From Tridacna crocea (lineage: Eukaryota > Mollusca > Bivalvia > Cardiida > Cardiidae), in NCBI GenBank assembly GCA_943736015.1, contig OX031068.1, positions 25,924,296 to 25,988,295 on the forward strand: a stretch of 64,000 nt of DNA, read 5' to 3'. A program made the position numbers and the translations under genes. Shown one piece after another: positions 31,268 through 43,300 of this stretch. Below the pieces are notes generated by a model, which saw only the letters and a list, made by a program, of their open reading frames with translations, had not been told where the DNA came from and did no database searches. The stretch's first letter is position 1; the number at the start of each line of letters is the position of its first letter.

Positions 31268-31350
31268 TTAACACTTTCCCAAACGGCATTTCGGACTCGG
31301 CCAAATTCAAAGCATTTGCGGGGGAAAAGTTCAACGTCGATCAAACGATG
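31268..31350 (+). mobile_element. Family A MITE, left fragment
   Basis: TTAACACTTTCCCAAACGGC, ATTCAAAGCATTTGCGGG, then decay. Confidence 0.7.
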
Positions 31351-34290
31351 GGAGTTGTCTTAAAATCTTATATACATTGTGACAATGAAATGGAATTTAA
31401 ATTTCCTCTTGGAGAAAATATCCATGTACTTTACTATTGAAACCCAATAACTATCGAGAAAAAGGTGTGGAGTGTACCCTGAACAGAGGTATGGATTATT
31501 GAGTCGCCTGTTTGTATAGCAAACAGGCTCTCATTGTTATCGTCCTGATCTATGGGGTGACGTAAGCATACCTCCGGCCTTGTACTGCTTCCTGTCCTAA
31601 GTTCCGGTTTACGAGATAAAACAGTTTTCAAATTATTCCGTGAATAACACAGTTTTTTTCTGTTGTAACTAATTTACAATTGTGCCTTTGTGATAATGAA
31701 TATGTCTATAAAGACTGGGCTGTTTAACGGTTCAAACCTTTGAAACAATCATTTCGTCCATAAGGGTACACATTAGCCTGATGTCTGTGTAAGACATCAT
31801 CTCTAAAAATAGAGCATTACGTATATGTAAAAATAGCTGCCATGAAGTAAACAAGTCTGTGGACACGCTGAGAAATCTTCAGCTACAAGCATTTTTTCTG
31901 CTTCTATTTGTGGACAATTCTCAGGGAAAATTGTATGATAATTAACTATTACAAGTACACTCTAGCTCTCACAATCTTACAATCCTAACTGCAAGCCTTA
32001 TTTCAATTCAACGCTCAACCTATGATAGATGCCGAAAGGCGATGCTGAGTTAACATGGAAGCTTTCAATTGCTTTTTTTCTCAACAGAAGTCTATTTTTT
32101 TTAACGAATTTATAATGACTTGGAATGGTTGCATTGCCTTCTTAGCCATTCTTACACTTTGCTTCTTCCCAGCTTTTTAATCTAGACTTCCGATACTTTG
32201 CACACCCACATTCTAGGTGCACCAGAGATCATACACAGCGTATGCAATGTACATGGTTCTAACCTGTACCAAGTTATCGCTTTGCAGGTATTTTCTGGAA
32301 TGTAGCTTTGCGACAAATATAGATCTTGTAATCATGTGACGTATAAACATCATTTGCACCTCGGAAATCTTTATGAATTTACATAATTATTTATTAATTA
32401 GTTGCTGAACCAGCCTTTACTTTCAGCGTGCACCGACCTATGTAGAGAGAGTGCTTTGAAGTTTGCTATATTTAATTGATTTACGTTCATGAAGACGGCC
32501 AAATTTGTTGAAGTCTGCTGTTTTTTTGTCAATTAGCGATTAACCTAGATCTAGTATTTATTAAACAACAATTTATTAGTGCGGTTGTTAGAACGCAAGG
32601 TTCTTTTGTAACTGCCAAAATCTGAATTTACACTACGCATGCAGTTCTAACAACCAGCAATCTGAGAAAATGACTTTTTACTCCGCTATAATTCAAATGT
32701 AATGGAACAGGTCAGTGTTTACCCGCTCGAACAACAGGTTCTTTATTGAGTGTTTGTAATCTTGTGAAGGGTTTTTGAATAGGGTAATAAAGCGAATTGA
32801 AAACATTTAATTTACACCAAAGCAATATACATGTAGACAATTTTCGATTGGTGTGGAAGCACTATAATCCCTGAGACATTATAAAATGCAAAGATTGAAG
32901 GCTGATGATCATGCTGTTGGGCTATAAATTTTATTGAGTTGCAGCAACCACATTCATAGAGTCCATTGCTGGACATAACCTCAACCTGGACAACAACAAC
33001 AAATTATTTCCAAAAGACAGGTAGATCACTGATTCAAATATTTGTTTGTGCTCCAAAGGCCACAGTTCAGTCCAATGATCATGAAATTGCCAGGCTGTTT
33101 GTCTCAATAATATTTTTGACAAAACTGAATATAAGTCACCTGGGGTTAAAAGAAAAAGCCTAAGGTTGTCATTAGCTCAAATCAGACGAAACCGTAATAG
33201 AGCTGTAGAATCTATTCATGTTCAGTCTAATACTTATGAAACTTTGTCAGACTGCTAAAATTAGATATGAGCGAGTTGAAAAAAAGGGCATTTTTGGTCT
33301 AAAAGTTTGTCACTAGATCCTATACCAGAAGATAATCTGGTCTTTATTTGTAAAGGGTTGTTGTCCGTGAGTAAAAAACATTGAACTTATTAAAGCTGGT
33401 CCTGGTGCCTAAATTTTAATTTCCACCACATTTTTTAAATGTAAATTTTAATACGGATATTTTGAATTTTAGGATGACAAGTCAGAAATATGCTTGCATA
33501 TAATACTGTCTTGTGGTTAAGTTTTTTTGTATCTTGAATACTTTTAATAGATTTGAACAAAAAAGGGTGAAAACTTCTAACCCATTACCCTACAGGCGAC
33601 TCTCAGGACTATCAGTCCTTTGATTACCTATATTTACTACCCTGGCACGGTCTAATGCCCACAAACGTCAACAACACTGTCATGGTACAGCACGAGCATT
33701 GATTTAATACAATGTCCGGTCTCCAACTTTAGAAACAAATTCTCACCAATTAGAGAATTAATCTTGTCTTTTGGACAGTGAGAAGAATTCAGACCCCAGT
33801 AGAAAATTTAGAAAATTTTGCAGAATTTTATATAATTTACCGTTTGAACTTTTTTTTTTGTACAAGACTGTTCCAAGGTGGTGGTTTTTTTTGGCGCATG
33901 CGTTATAGATTTGCTGCAGACGACAAGTTTCACCTGAATTTCAGTAAGTATTTAGTGACATAAAACAGAGGTAAGACATATTTCTTTACATTATGTTCTG
34001 TCTTGAACTGCAAATATGTTCCGTATTATCTTGTCTTTATTAGAAAATTAAGAAATGACACTCCAAAGTTAGGGAAATAGCTTGCGTTTCCTGTATCTCA
34101 GGTGCGGTATTTCAGTTGTCCATCCAATCCATTCAGTTTTATTTGCCTTTTTCCTATGAAGACAAATATAAATAGGACAAATGTATTCGTACGAGTTTTT
34201 TTAAGGCTTTAGACAATATACAAGAATATATCTGTCCATATCTATCGATCTAGATTCATTATGGGGGATGATAATCAGCCTTTTTAAGGT
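31351..34290. other. MITE-free intergenic stretch
   Basis: With 34291-35095 (a foldback) it makes 4 kb without any TTAA MITE, between MCT gene 2 and the MYO16-like gene. No exon or promoter motif is clear to me. Confidence 0.5.
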
Positions 34291-35095
34291 GGATCTAGAT
34301 TACCTTCAGTCTGAAGGTGTCTGCTCCGATGCTATTTTTGTGACTGGTCTTCGCTAACACCTTCAGGCCAGCCATTCATTGAACCCGTATGGAAAAAATA
34401 CGATTTTACCTGCATCTTTTCGAACGGCTCTATGCGACAGAATTTCAAATGACAACTAATAAAATGGGCATGGATTGTTAGATAAATGATTAATCTTTAC
34501 AAAAAAAACTGATGTTAGTTAATATCCAACTCTTACCTTTGTGCAAATCTGTACTTTTCAACGTAAATAATCGTTGACCTACTTCACCAGAAATCAAAAC
34601 ATGGTGATCTTTTCAATGCGCATGTCTCGGCAGAAATCACAGTATCTCTGACACGCTACAGGATGGTTTAGTTGCGAATTTTGCTGTAAACAAACGCACC
34701 TTGATCGAACTTGGCTGTATAGGGTTAGGGAACCAGACTGTACAAATTCCGTTGAGTGCGCATGCCTGACTAACGGAAGTCGCCGTGTTAGTTGTTTACA
34801 AATTATGCTGGATTTATTCACGTTGGGAAAAAAGGTAAATTCCCATTGATTTAATTGGTATTTTGCAGCATATTTTGTGTGCTCTTAAAGATTAATCATT
34901 CATCTAACGATCCATACCCATTTTATTAGCTGTCATTGGAAATTTTGTCGCATAGAGCCGTTCGAAAAGATGTGGGTAAAGTCGTATCTTTTCCAGAAGC
35001 CTTGAATGAATGGTTGGACTGAAGGTGTTAGCGAAGACCTGTCACAAAAATAGCATCGGAGCAGACACCTTCAGACTGAAGGTAGATCTAGATCT
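34291..35095. mobile_element. Foldback element with ~210-bp arms
   Basis: The left arm 34291-34500 (GGATCTAGATTACCTTCAGT..GATTAATCTTTAC) and right arm 34884-35095 (TTAAAGATTAATCATTCATC..CTGAAGGTAGATC) are inverted, about 85-90% alike. The 380-bp interior has a 75-codon - strand ORF of no recognised family. Confidence 0.88.
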
Positions 35096-35383
35096 AACCA
35101 AAACAAGGCTGATCACTGTCAAATCGGAATGTAGGTCACTGGATGGCACTTCAATGGACTAGTATTTTATGCCTCTTTCAACTTTATTTATCCTTACCTA
35201 GGCGATAGCTGTCTTTGAATTTACTTGAAAATGGTGGGTAAACAAGAAAACATGATTAGATCAACAATCGATTTTCTACCTTTACCAAAACCTTTCATAG
35301 AGCCTTTTCTCTTGAAAGAGTTAAACTTTTTTTAAAAACGTTAAACTTTGTAGTTGTTTGGAGAGGAGTTGGTGGCTTTTGAT

Positions 35384-35612
35384 TTAACCCATTACCACAC
35401 AATCCCTACTTTTGACGCCCCTGAGAAAGACACCTTTTGAAAACACTGTGTGAAAAGGAGAAAATGCTGGTAACCAGCATTTTCTCCTTTTCCCACAGAG
35501 TTTTCTTCCCTTCCCAGAACAAATTTCTATTTTTCAGTAACCTTTATTTTGTCGTCTGCAAATGCTTTCAATTTGGACCAGTCCAAAAGTTTCTTGTGTG
35601 GTAATGAGTTAA
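35384..35612 (-). mobile_element. Family A MITE, full length, CACTG subtype
   Basis: 229 bp. Arms differ at two bases (GTGTGAAAAG / CTTTTCCCACAGAG). Confidence 0.92.
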
Positions 35613-35623
35613 ACCCTATCCTG

Positions 35624-35821
35624 TTAATTCTTTACCAAACGACAAATCCAAATTCAAAGCATTTGCAGATGGCACAATAAAAGTGACTCAAAATTTGGAA
35701 CTTGACTTTGACAGAGTTAAAAAAACATTGTGGGAAAAGGAGAAAATGTTGGTTATCGGTGTTTTCATAACCATTCTTTCCTAGGGTCGGTAAAAGTCGG
35801 GATTGTGGGGTAAATAGTTAA
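35624..35821 (+). mobile_element. Family A MITE, one core arm shortened, chained
   Basis: TTAATTCTTTACCAAACGAC .. GGGGTAAATAGTTAA. It shares the TTAA at 35818. Confidence 0.87.
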
Positions 35822-36046
35822 CCCATTACCACACAATCCCTATTTTTGACGCCCCTAAGAAAGAAGCCTTTTGAAAACACTATGGGAAAAGGAGAAAATG
35901 CTGGTAACCAGCATTTTCTCCTTTTCCCACAGTGTTTTTTACCTTTACAAGAACAACTTTCTATTTTTCAGTCACATTTATTTTGTCGTCTGCAAATGCT
36001 TCCAATTTAGACCATTCTAAAATTTTCTCGTGTGGTAAAGAGTTAA
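35818..36046 (-). mobile_element. Family A MITE, full length, chained on both sides
   Basis: 229 bp. It shares TTAA with a family A copy on the left and a family C copy on the right. Confidence 0.92.
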
Positions 36047-36242
36047 AGGAGTAAAATGAAACATTTAAGCTGATAGTAAAAAACCAAAATTGTGTTATTT
36101 CAAAAAGTATTTTTGGGAGAAAAGATATCTCCATATTGAACGGTATAGATCCAAGATCAGACTGCATTTTCTGTGCAGTGTGATCTTGATCTTCATTGTC
36201 CAATAAAGGTCCCTTAGTGGCACCTAGTACCCTAAGGATTAA
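36043..36242. mobile_element. TTAA MITE, family C, sharing TTAA with the preceding copy
   Basis: The TTAA at 36043-36046 also ends the family A copy before it. The core is CCAAGATCAGACTGCA / TGCAGTGTGATCTTGAT. It ends CTAAGGATTAA. Confidence 0.78.
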
Positions 36243-36423
36243 ATTTAACTCTTATAGTGCATTTCATAACTATGCTTACCTCTGCAGACAGTTTAGATTA
36301 AGAATTTAAGATCTTAGATTAAGAATTTAAGATCTCATTGCTCAAATCCTGCCAACTGATCATTACTATACACCTGTCTACTTTGAAGGTAACCATCAAT
36401 AAGTACTAATTTGGATACTTTTG

Positions 36424-36699
36424 TAGACAGTGTAGATCAAGATCAGACTGTACAGAACATGCAGTCTGATCTTGGAGCCTCTTACCTCTGCTGAAGCATG
36501 TAGAAAAGTAGTCGGTGGCTTTGGAAAGAAAGTTGTGTTAGTACCGGTGTGAAAAAGCCAGGAAACATGTGCATCACAGACTGCCATGATATGACCTTAG
36601 CTGTTAAAGTGGCGTTAAACCCCAATACAACCAACAAACTGATCTTGGATTTAAAATGTCCAATAAGAAGATATTCTTTCAGCCAGAAACATCTTTTAA
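36424..36699. mobile_element. TTAA MITE family C copy split by a SINE
   Basis: GTAGATCAAGATCAGACTGT..CAGTCTGATCTTGG stops at the SINE of 36477-36638. TTGGATTTAAAATGTCC resumes after it and reaches the TTAA at 36696. Confidence 0.75.
36466..36649 (+). repeat. 5'-truncated SINE (second head type) with target duplication
   Basis: This is the 162-bp 3' part of the same SINE as 21063-21333, without the tRNA head, between two exact copies of CTGATCTTGGA (36466-36476 and 36639-36649). The target was the hairpin of a family C MITE, which it splits. Confidence 0.9.
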
Positions 36700-36929
36700 C
36701 TCATTAACAAACACAATATTTTAGGCTTACAAGCTGAACGCATTCGCAGATGACAATTTCAATGTGGTTCAAATGGTGAACTTTTTCTATGAAAGGGTAA
36801 AAAAAAATGCGGGAAAAGGAGAAAAAACTGGTTAGACTCTACCAGAATTTTCTCATTTTACAACAATTTTTTTCAATAGGCTCCTTTTCCAGGGCTGTTA
36901 AAAGTCGGCATTGTGTGGTAAAGGGTTAA
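36696..36929 (+). mobile_element. Family A MITE, diverged core
   Basis: TTAACTCATTAACAAACACA .. GGTAAAGGGTTAA. The core holds an insertion (GAAAAAACTGGTTAGACTC). Confidence 0.85.
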
Positions 36930-36992
36930 ATAGCAACATATGGGTTTTTACTAACTAGTGGCTTCAAGTTTCATATACGCTTATCTAATAGG

Positions 36993-37218
36993 ATAACCCT
37001 TCACTAGATGACAAAATTTTAGCCCTGTCCAAATTGAAAGCATGTGCAGCCGACAATTTCAGTGTTGCTCAAATAATTAATTTTCCTTCCATGGGGTGAA
37101 AAACTGTTTGAAAAGGAGATTTTGCTGATTACCAACATTTTCTCCTTTTCCCTCTATGTTTTTAGAAGGCTTCTTTCCCACGGTTGTTGAAAATGGGCAT
37201 AGCGCAGTAAAGGAATTA
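36993..37218 (+). mobile_element. Family A MITE, diverged
   Basis: ATAACCCTTCACTAGATGAC .. GCAGTAAAGGAATTA. It ends about 44 bases before the first MYO16-like acceptor. Confidence 0.8.
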
Positions 37219-37300
37219 GGGCTAATATTTACTCTATATTATTTTTTGTTTTTCATTTCAGTGTTTATATTACAGACATAGTCTAATCAGATTATGAGAA

Positions 37301-37381
37301 ATGGATTTAGATCACAGCTTTTTGTCCGAACTGCCTCTACAGCAAAGACAAAAGATTTGTAGACAGATCAGACAAAGACAG
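37301..37381 (+). CDS. MYO16: MYO16-like exon with start codon
   Basis: 27 codons, MDLDHSFLSELPLQQRQKIC and on to RQRQ, then donor CAG|gtatgg, phase 0. Acceptors end at 37261 and 37275, so the exon carries some 5' UTR. An ATG at 37294 opens another frame and is not used. Confidence 0.8.
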
Positions 37382-40300
37382 GTATGGATCAGATTTTTTG
37401 TACTTATTATGCCCTTTACACGACCTAACCATATACACAATTACATCTTAACTCTCTCCTAAAGGACAAAATTTTAGTCTGTTCTAAATTTAAAGCTCTT
37501 GTAGATGACAATTTTAATGTGACCCAAAAGGGTTAAAAACATGAAATAAATAGGATATTTGGGTTTTTTTTTTGTGAAAGATCGAAATTTATTTCATCTC
37601 ATGAACATCATTGGTAATGAGGGCTCTGCCACTTGTGAAAATATTACCAAAGATGTTCAGTAGATTAAATAAATTTTGATCTTTTGGGTAAAAAACAAAT
37701 ATCCTCTATCCCTTTACCAAATAGTCCCTCATTTTTACCATCCTTAGGTAGAAGCCTTTTGCAAACATCGCAGGAAAAGGAGAAAATGCTGGTTACCAGC
37801 ATTTTCTCCTTTTCCCACAATGTTTTCAACCTTGCTGGAAACAAATTTCAGTTTTTGAGTTATGTTTATTTTGTCGTCTGCAACATTATATCCAGCTAGA
37901 TGGCATTCTATAAATACTCATCTATCTAATATGGGCATCCTGGGTACAAAACCGAACCACTTTCCTACGCGACAACCATTGCTTTGAATTTAAAACTAAA
38001 ATAAAGGGTTACTCAATAAAACGCTACCTCGTTCAATTCACTCAGCTATGATCAGCAGTTTAGAGAAAGTGGAGCTAAAGCAGGTCTCATTTCTCCTCAA
38101 ACGTATTGATAAAAGCTATTTTCAACATTGCTACTTTATAGAGCTTAATATTACAGTCAGCTCGCTTTCTGGGCTAATGATATGTCATATATAAGACAGT
38201 CGAATCTTTGAAGAATATGACATGTGCAGACAACGTCGTCTGCCATGCGCGGATCCAGATATCTTTCTGAGGGGGGGTCCCACCAAAAACGCACTCGTCT
38301 TATTATATGATACTTTGGTTTCCGGATTTCAGTGGATGCATTAAGCCGTTTACAAGAAAAGTCAACGTTCCAGTTCTAACCATAAGGAGGTCTCCACATT
38401 TAGAACCTTTTTTTGTTTTAAATTTATGACTGTATTTTACAAAAATGCCGTGCAATATTAAACCAGTGCCATTTCACGAATCCGATAACCACTTTTTTGC
38501 CAAAATTCCAAGGGGGGTCCGGACCCCCCGTCCCCCCCTCTGGATCCGCCCATGTCTGCAATTGCTTTCAGTTTAGACAAGTCTAAAATGTTGTCATCTG
38601 GTAAAGAGCTATATGTATATGAACTATGATTAAAGTTGTTTTTAATATAATAACATTTGAAATCTAATTTTAGAACCCAGAAAAGAGTGGTATGTCTGAA
38701 GTTAGTTTAGATAGAGTTAACTCTTTAAACGAAAAAATTTTGGACTTGTCTAAACTGGAAACATTTGCAGACGACAAAATAAATCTGAATCAGAACTTGG
38801 AATTTGATTTTGAAAGGGTAGAAAGCATTGTGAGAAAAGGAGAAAATTTTCTCCTTTTCTCACAATGTTTTCAAAGGCTTTCTTTCTAAGGGTTGTTAAA
38901 AGTCGGGATTGTGTGGTAAAGAGAGGGACCTCCCATGAGAATACTTTATAATTCAAGACATCTGAAGAATCAGTTCTAATGTATTTTGAGAATATCTTTG
39001 CCATGCGTCTTCCAGTACTTATTTTTGACTGGAAAAGTAATACAGCTAAGACCACACCCCTGATGATGGCTATGTTACTGTATTTTCAGATTGAGAATTA
39101 TTTGAAGTTTGAGAAGTCTGATAAAGGAAAAGAAGTCAGGGCTAAACGAGGTGAAAACAAAAAGAAGACTGTTGTCCATTTTCCAAACAATGTATTACTA
39201 CAGATTGCTGTTGATACATTTGACGACAAGGAAGGTAGGATTTATTAACCCTTTACCCCATAAGGCATTTCTATGGCATCTCTGATTGACCCGAAATAAC
39301 AGCAAGGGTGATGCTGTTTCATATGTTTTTATGACACATTTTGTTAGCATAGAAAACATTGTGGCAAAAGGTGAAATTGCTCGTTGCGAGCAATTTCACC
39401 TTTTGCCACAATGTTTTCCAAAGGCTCCTTCAAACAATGCGTAGAAATGAGTATCTATGGAGTAAAGGGTTAACCGGTGTTTTTTTACCAAACTAAAATG
39501 AGGAAGAGTTTTTAAAAGCTTTGTTTGAAAAGGTGAAAATATGAGTCACAAGTTGTTTCAAAAATAAATTACATAAGTTGAGAGACATCCTTCTTTATTA
39601 TTCTGAAAATGCTTTTAAATCAAAATATGGTAGTCTTAAACTTTGTTGTTAGGTAAAGACTCAACCCTTTACAAAACAATTCCATGTTTTGACAACACTT
39701 GGGAAGATGGCTTTTTAAGACAGTGTGGGAAAGGGAGAAAATGCTACTAAGCAGCTTTTAGAGATGAGTCTGATTCCCTGTGCCACATTCAATTTTTCAG
39801 CTGCAAATGCTTTCAAGTTAGATAGAAATAATTTTTTTTTCACCTGATAAAGAGGTGAGCCCTAGGCTACTGTTACTTAAGGACTTTTTGCAGACAGTGT
39901 AGATCAAGACCAGACTACACAGAATGTGCAGTCTGATCTTAAATCTACACTGACTGATCAGGAGATAATTTTAAACTAAAATAAATAACTTTGAAATAGT
40001 AACATTTGGGTTTTTATGCTTGGCTGGAAAGTTTCATTTAGTTTGTTTAACAGGGTAGGCATTAAGTACTAGTTTGATTGATTGTATGGTGTTTGACGCT
40101 GTTTTCAACATTATTTCAGTTAAACCTTGTTGGCCAGTGCACCTATCCATGCTTTCCTGAAGTTTCTGTTACCAGTACTGTGAATGATATTCTTTTCAAG
40201 CCACTGGCTGCTTTCCCACATAAACATCGTCGAAACAATGATCAGTGGTGAGAGGAGAATGAATCCTGTCGCAATGACTATCATCAATCCTCGGAAACAA

Positions 40301-43300
40301 ATTGGCTGAGCTGGGGATCGGACTCACAATCCGCAGTTCTCAAGTCCTGTATGCTACCAACTGAGCTACCGGAGCTTGGCCTAGTGCTGGAAAAGAGAAA
40401 CAAAAAATTAGGCATTAAATTTGGTAAAATTCAGTACAACTTCAGCCGGAGGTGCAGGGACTTTTTTTTAAAAGTATAACGATAACCAATAAACCAATTT
40501 TATTTCATGTGAAACTTTTGATGTATCATTGAAAGGCACAAGGAGGAAGTAATCATATTTAAATTTTCTCACTATCTAGGTAAAATACCATGAAGAATAA
40601 CCCTTTTATTTGCACTTAACTCTTTACAACACAATCCTGACTTTCAAGGACCCTGACAAGGAAAGCTTTTGAAAACATTGTAGGAAAAGGAGAAAATGCT
40701 GGTCACCACCATTTCCTCCTTTTCCCACTATGTTTTCTGCCCAGCTGTGAACAAAGTTTAATTTTTGAGTTATGTTTATTTTGTTGTCTGCAAATGCTAT
40801 GGACTTGGACTAGTCCAAAATTTTGTCGTTTGGTAAAGAGTTAACCCATTAGCACACAATCCCTACTTTTGACGCCCCTGAGAAAGAAGCCTTTGGAAAA
40901 CATTGTGGGAAAAGGAGAAAATGCTGGTAACCAGCATTTTCTCCTTTCCCCACAATGTTTTGTTTCCATCACAAAATATATTTCAAATTTTCAGTCGCTT
41001 TTATTTTGTCGTCTGCAAATGCTTTCAATTTGGACCAGTCTAAAATTTTGACGTGTGGTAAAGAGTTAAGCTGCTACGCATGACACATGGACCTTTTGTG
41101 GACAGTGTTGATCAAGAATGTGCAGTCTGTTCTTGAGTCTACACTGTCCGATAAAAAGATATTTTCTCCCAGAAAATAAATTTTAAATTGCAATACTATT
41201 GGCTTGAAGCTATTTATTTAACTCATTACCAAACGACAAAATTTTAGAATGGTTCAAATTGAAAGCATTTGCAGATGACAAAATAAAGGTGACTGAAAAA
41301 TTGAAATTTGTTCTAGGAAGAGTAGAAAACACTGTGGGAAAAGGTGAAAATGCTGGCCACAGTGTTTTCAAGAGGCTTCTTTCTCAGGGGTGTCAAAAGT
41401 AGGGATTGTGTGGTAATGGGTTAACTAATTCAGAGTTAGAAAGATGGTTAGAATTGTTGGTGATTATCGTTTTGAATTGCCAGTGGAATTCAAATTCTTT
41501 AACAGCAATATGCTCCTTGTGAATGGAGAAGTTGTGTGTCATAAGTCATTCCACCGAAGTAAATTGACATCAATTGTAATAAAAACTTCCCTGTTTTTGG
41601 TTCACTGCATTTAGGAGATCATAATTGCCAACGCAGTAACTATGTCTTCAGTTTGGAAAACTTTTTGTCCCTTTGGTCCTTTATGAAATGAACCTGTTTT
41701 TTTGGGGGGTGGGGGGAACAAAGCAGTAGAAAACTTTGTGGGATAGGAAGAAAAAGCTTGTTACCAGCATTTTCTTCTTTTCCCACATTGTTTTCTTTTA
41801 CTATTAAAGACAGATATCAGCATTTCAGTTACATTTATTTTGATGACTGCAAATACTTTGAATATGGGTAGATCTAAATCCTAAATTTTATCGTCCGTTA
41901 ACTCTTTACCAGATAAATAAACCTTAGACTTTCCAGAGTGAAAGCAGTAGAAGAATCTGATGACAACTTAACCCTTGCCCAAACGACAAATATTGGACTC
42001 TTCCCAACCAAAAGACTTTGCAGACGACAATTTTAGATTTGGAGAATTATGGCAGAAAGGTCTCAAAAAATGTAGAAAACACTGTGGGAAAAAGGAGAAA
42101 TTGCTTGTTATGAGTAATTTCTCCTTTTACCACAGTTTTTCAAAAGACTTTTACTGCAGACATGTAAAAACCAGGGCTTGTTTGGGAAAGGATTAAATAT
42201 GGCTCAGATGATGAAATTTGTATTGGAATTGGTTGAAAATATTGTGAGAAAAAGGAGAAAATGAAATGCTAATTACCTGCATTTTCCCCTTTTCCCACAG
42301 TGTTTTCAAGTTGCTTCCTACTCAGGATCATTAAAATTTTGGATTGTGCAGGAAAGGGTTAAACTCTTTACCACACAATCCTGACTTTTGACGACCTGAG
42401 AAAGAAAGCCTTTAAAAACATTGTGGGAAAAGGAGGAAATGCTGGTAACCAGCATTTTCTCCTTTTCCTACCATGTTTTCTACCCTTTCCAATTCTAAAT
42501 TCAATTTTTGATTCACATTTATTTTGTCGTCTGCAAATCCTTTCAATTTGGACAAGACCAAAATTTTGTCGTTTGGTAGTGAGTTAAGGAGTTAACCCGT
42601 TTGCTGCTAAGCATGACTTACTGACTTTTTGCAGACAGTGGAGATCAAGATCAGACCACACATAATGTGCAGTCTGATCTTGGATCTACATTGTCTTATA
42701 AGAAGACGTCTTTTTTATCTCCAAAATACTCTTGAAATAGAAACACTTGGGTTTGACCCTTGGCTTGAAAGTTTCATTAAAGTTAACCCTTTACCAAGCG
42801 ACAAAATTTTAGACTTGTCCAAATTGAAAGCACTTGCAGACAATAAGATAAAGGTAACTCAAAAATTGAAACTTGTTTCGAGTAGGGTAGAAAACACTGT
42901 GGGAAAAGGAGAAAATGCTGGTTACCAGCATTTTCTCCTTTTCCCACAATGTTTTCAAAAGGCTTCTATCTCTGGGTCTTAAAAACCAGGGATTGTTTGG
43001 GAAAGGGTTAAATAGCAGGCTTAACAGACTGAGGATTACAATCTTTAGATGACTTTCCTCTGTCTTGCAGCAGACTGCCTTTGAAAACTTAGTGACAGAA
43101 GGAGAAATGACTTCCACTAAACAACTTTCATCTTTAATGTCCCTATTTTTATGCTCCCCGAAGGGCGAGCATATAGTCGCCGCTTCGTCCGTCCGTCCTT
43201 CCGTCCGTCCGTCTGTCCGTCTGTCCGTCCGAAGCGATTTCTCCACAACCCTTGGACCAAATTGGATAAAACTTCAGATATGAACTCCTTAGGGTAAGGC

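Larger units (their letters stand above)
37708..38611 (-). mobile_element. Family A MITE split by two later insertions
   Basis: 37708-37883 holds the left part and a perfect core. 38560-38611 resumes with ATTGCTTTCAGTTTAGACAA and ends GGTAAAGAGCTA. Element X and a GGATCC-end MITE lie between. Confidence 0.85.

Noticed and set aside
34594..34821. 75-codon frame on the - strand inside the foldback
   Set aside because: No recognised family or start context. Mentioned with the element but not called a gene.
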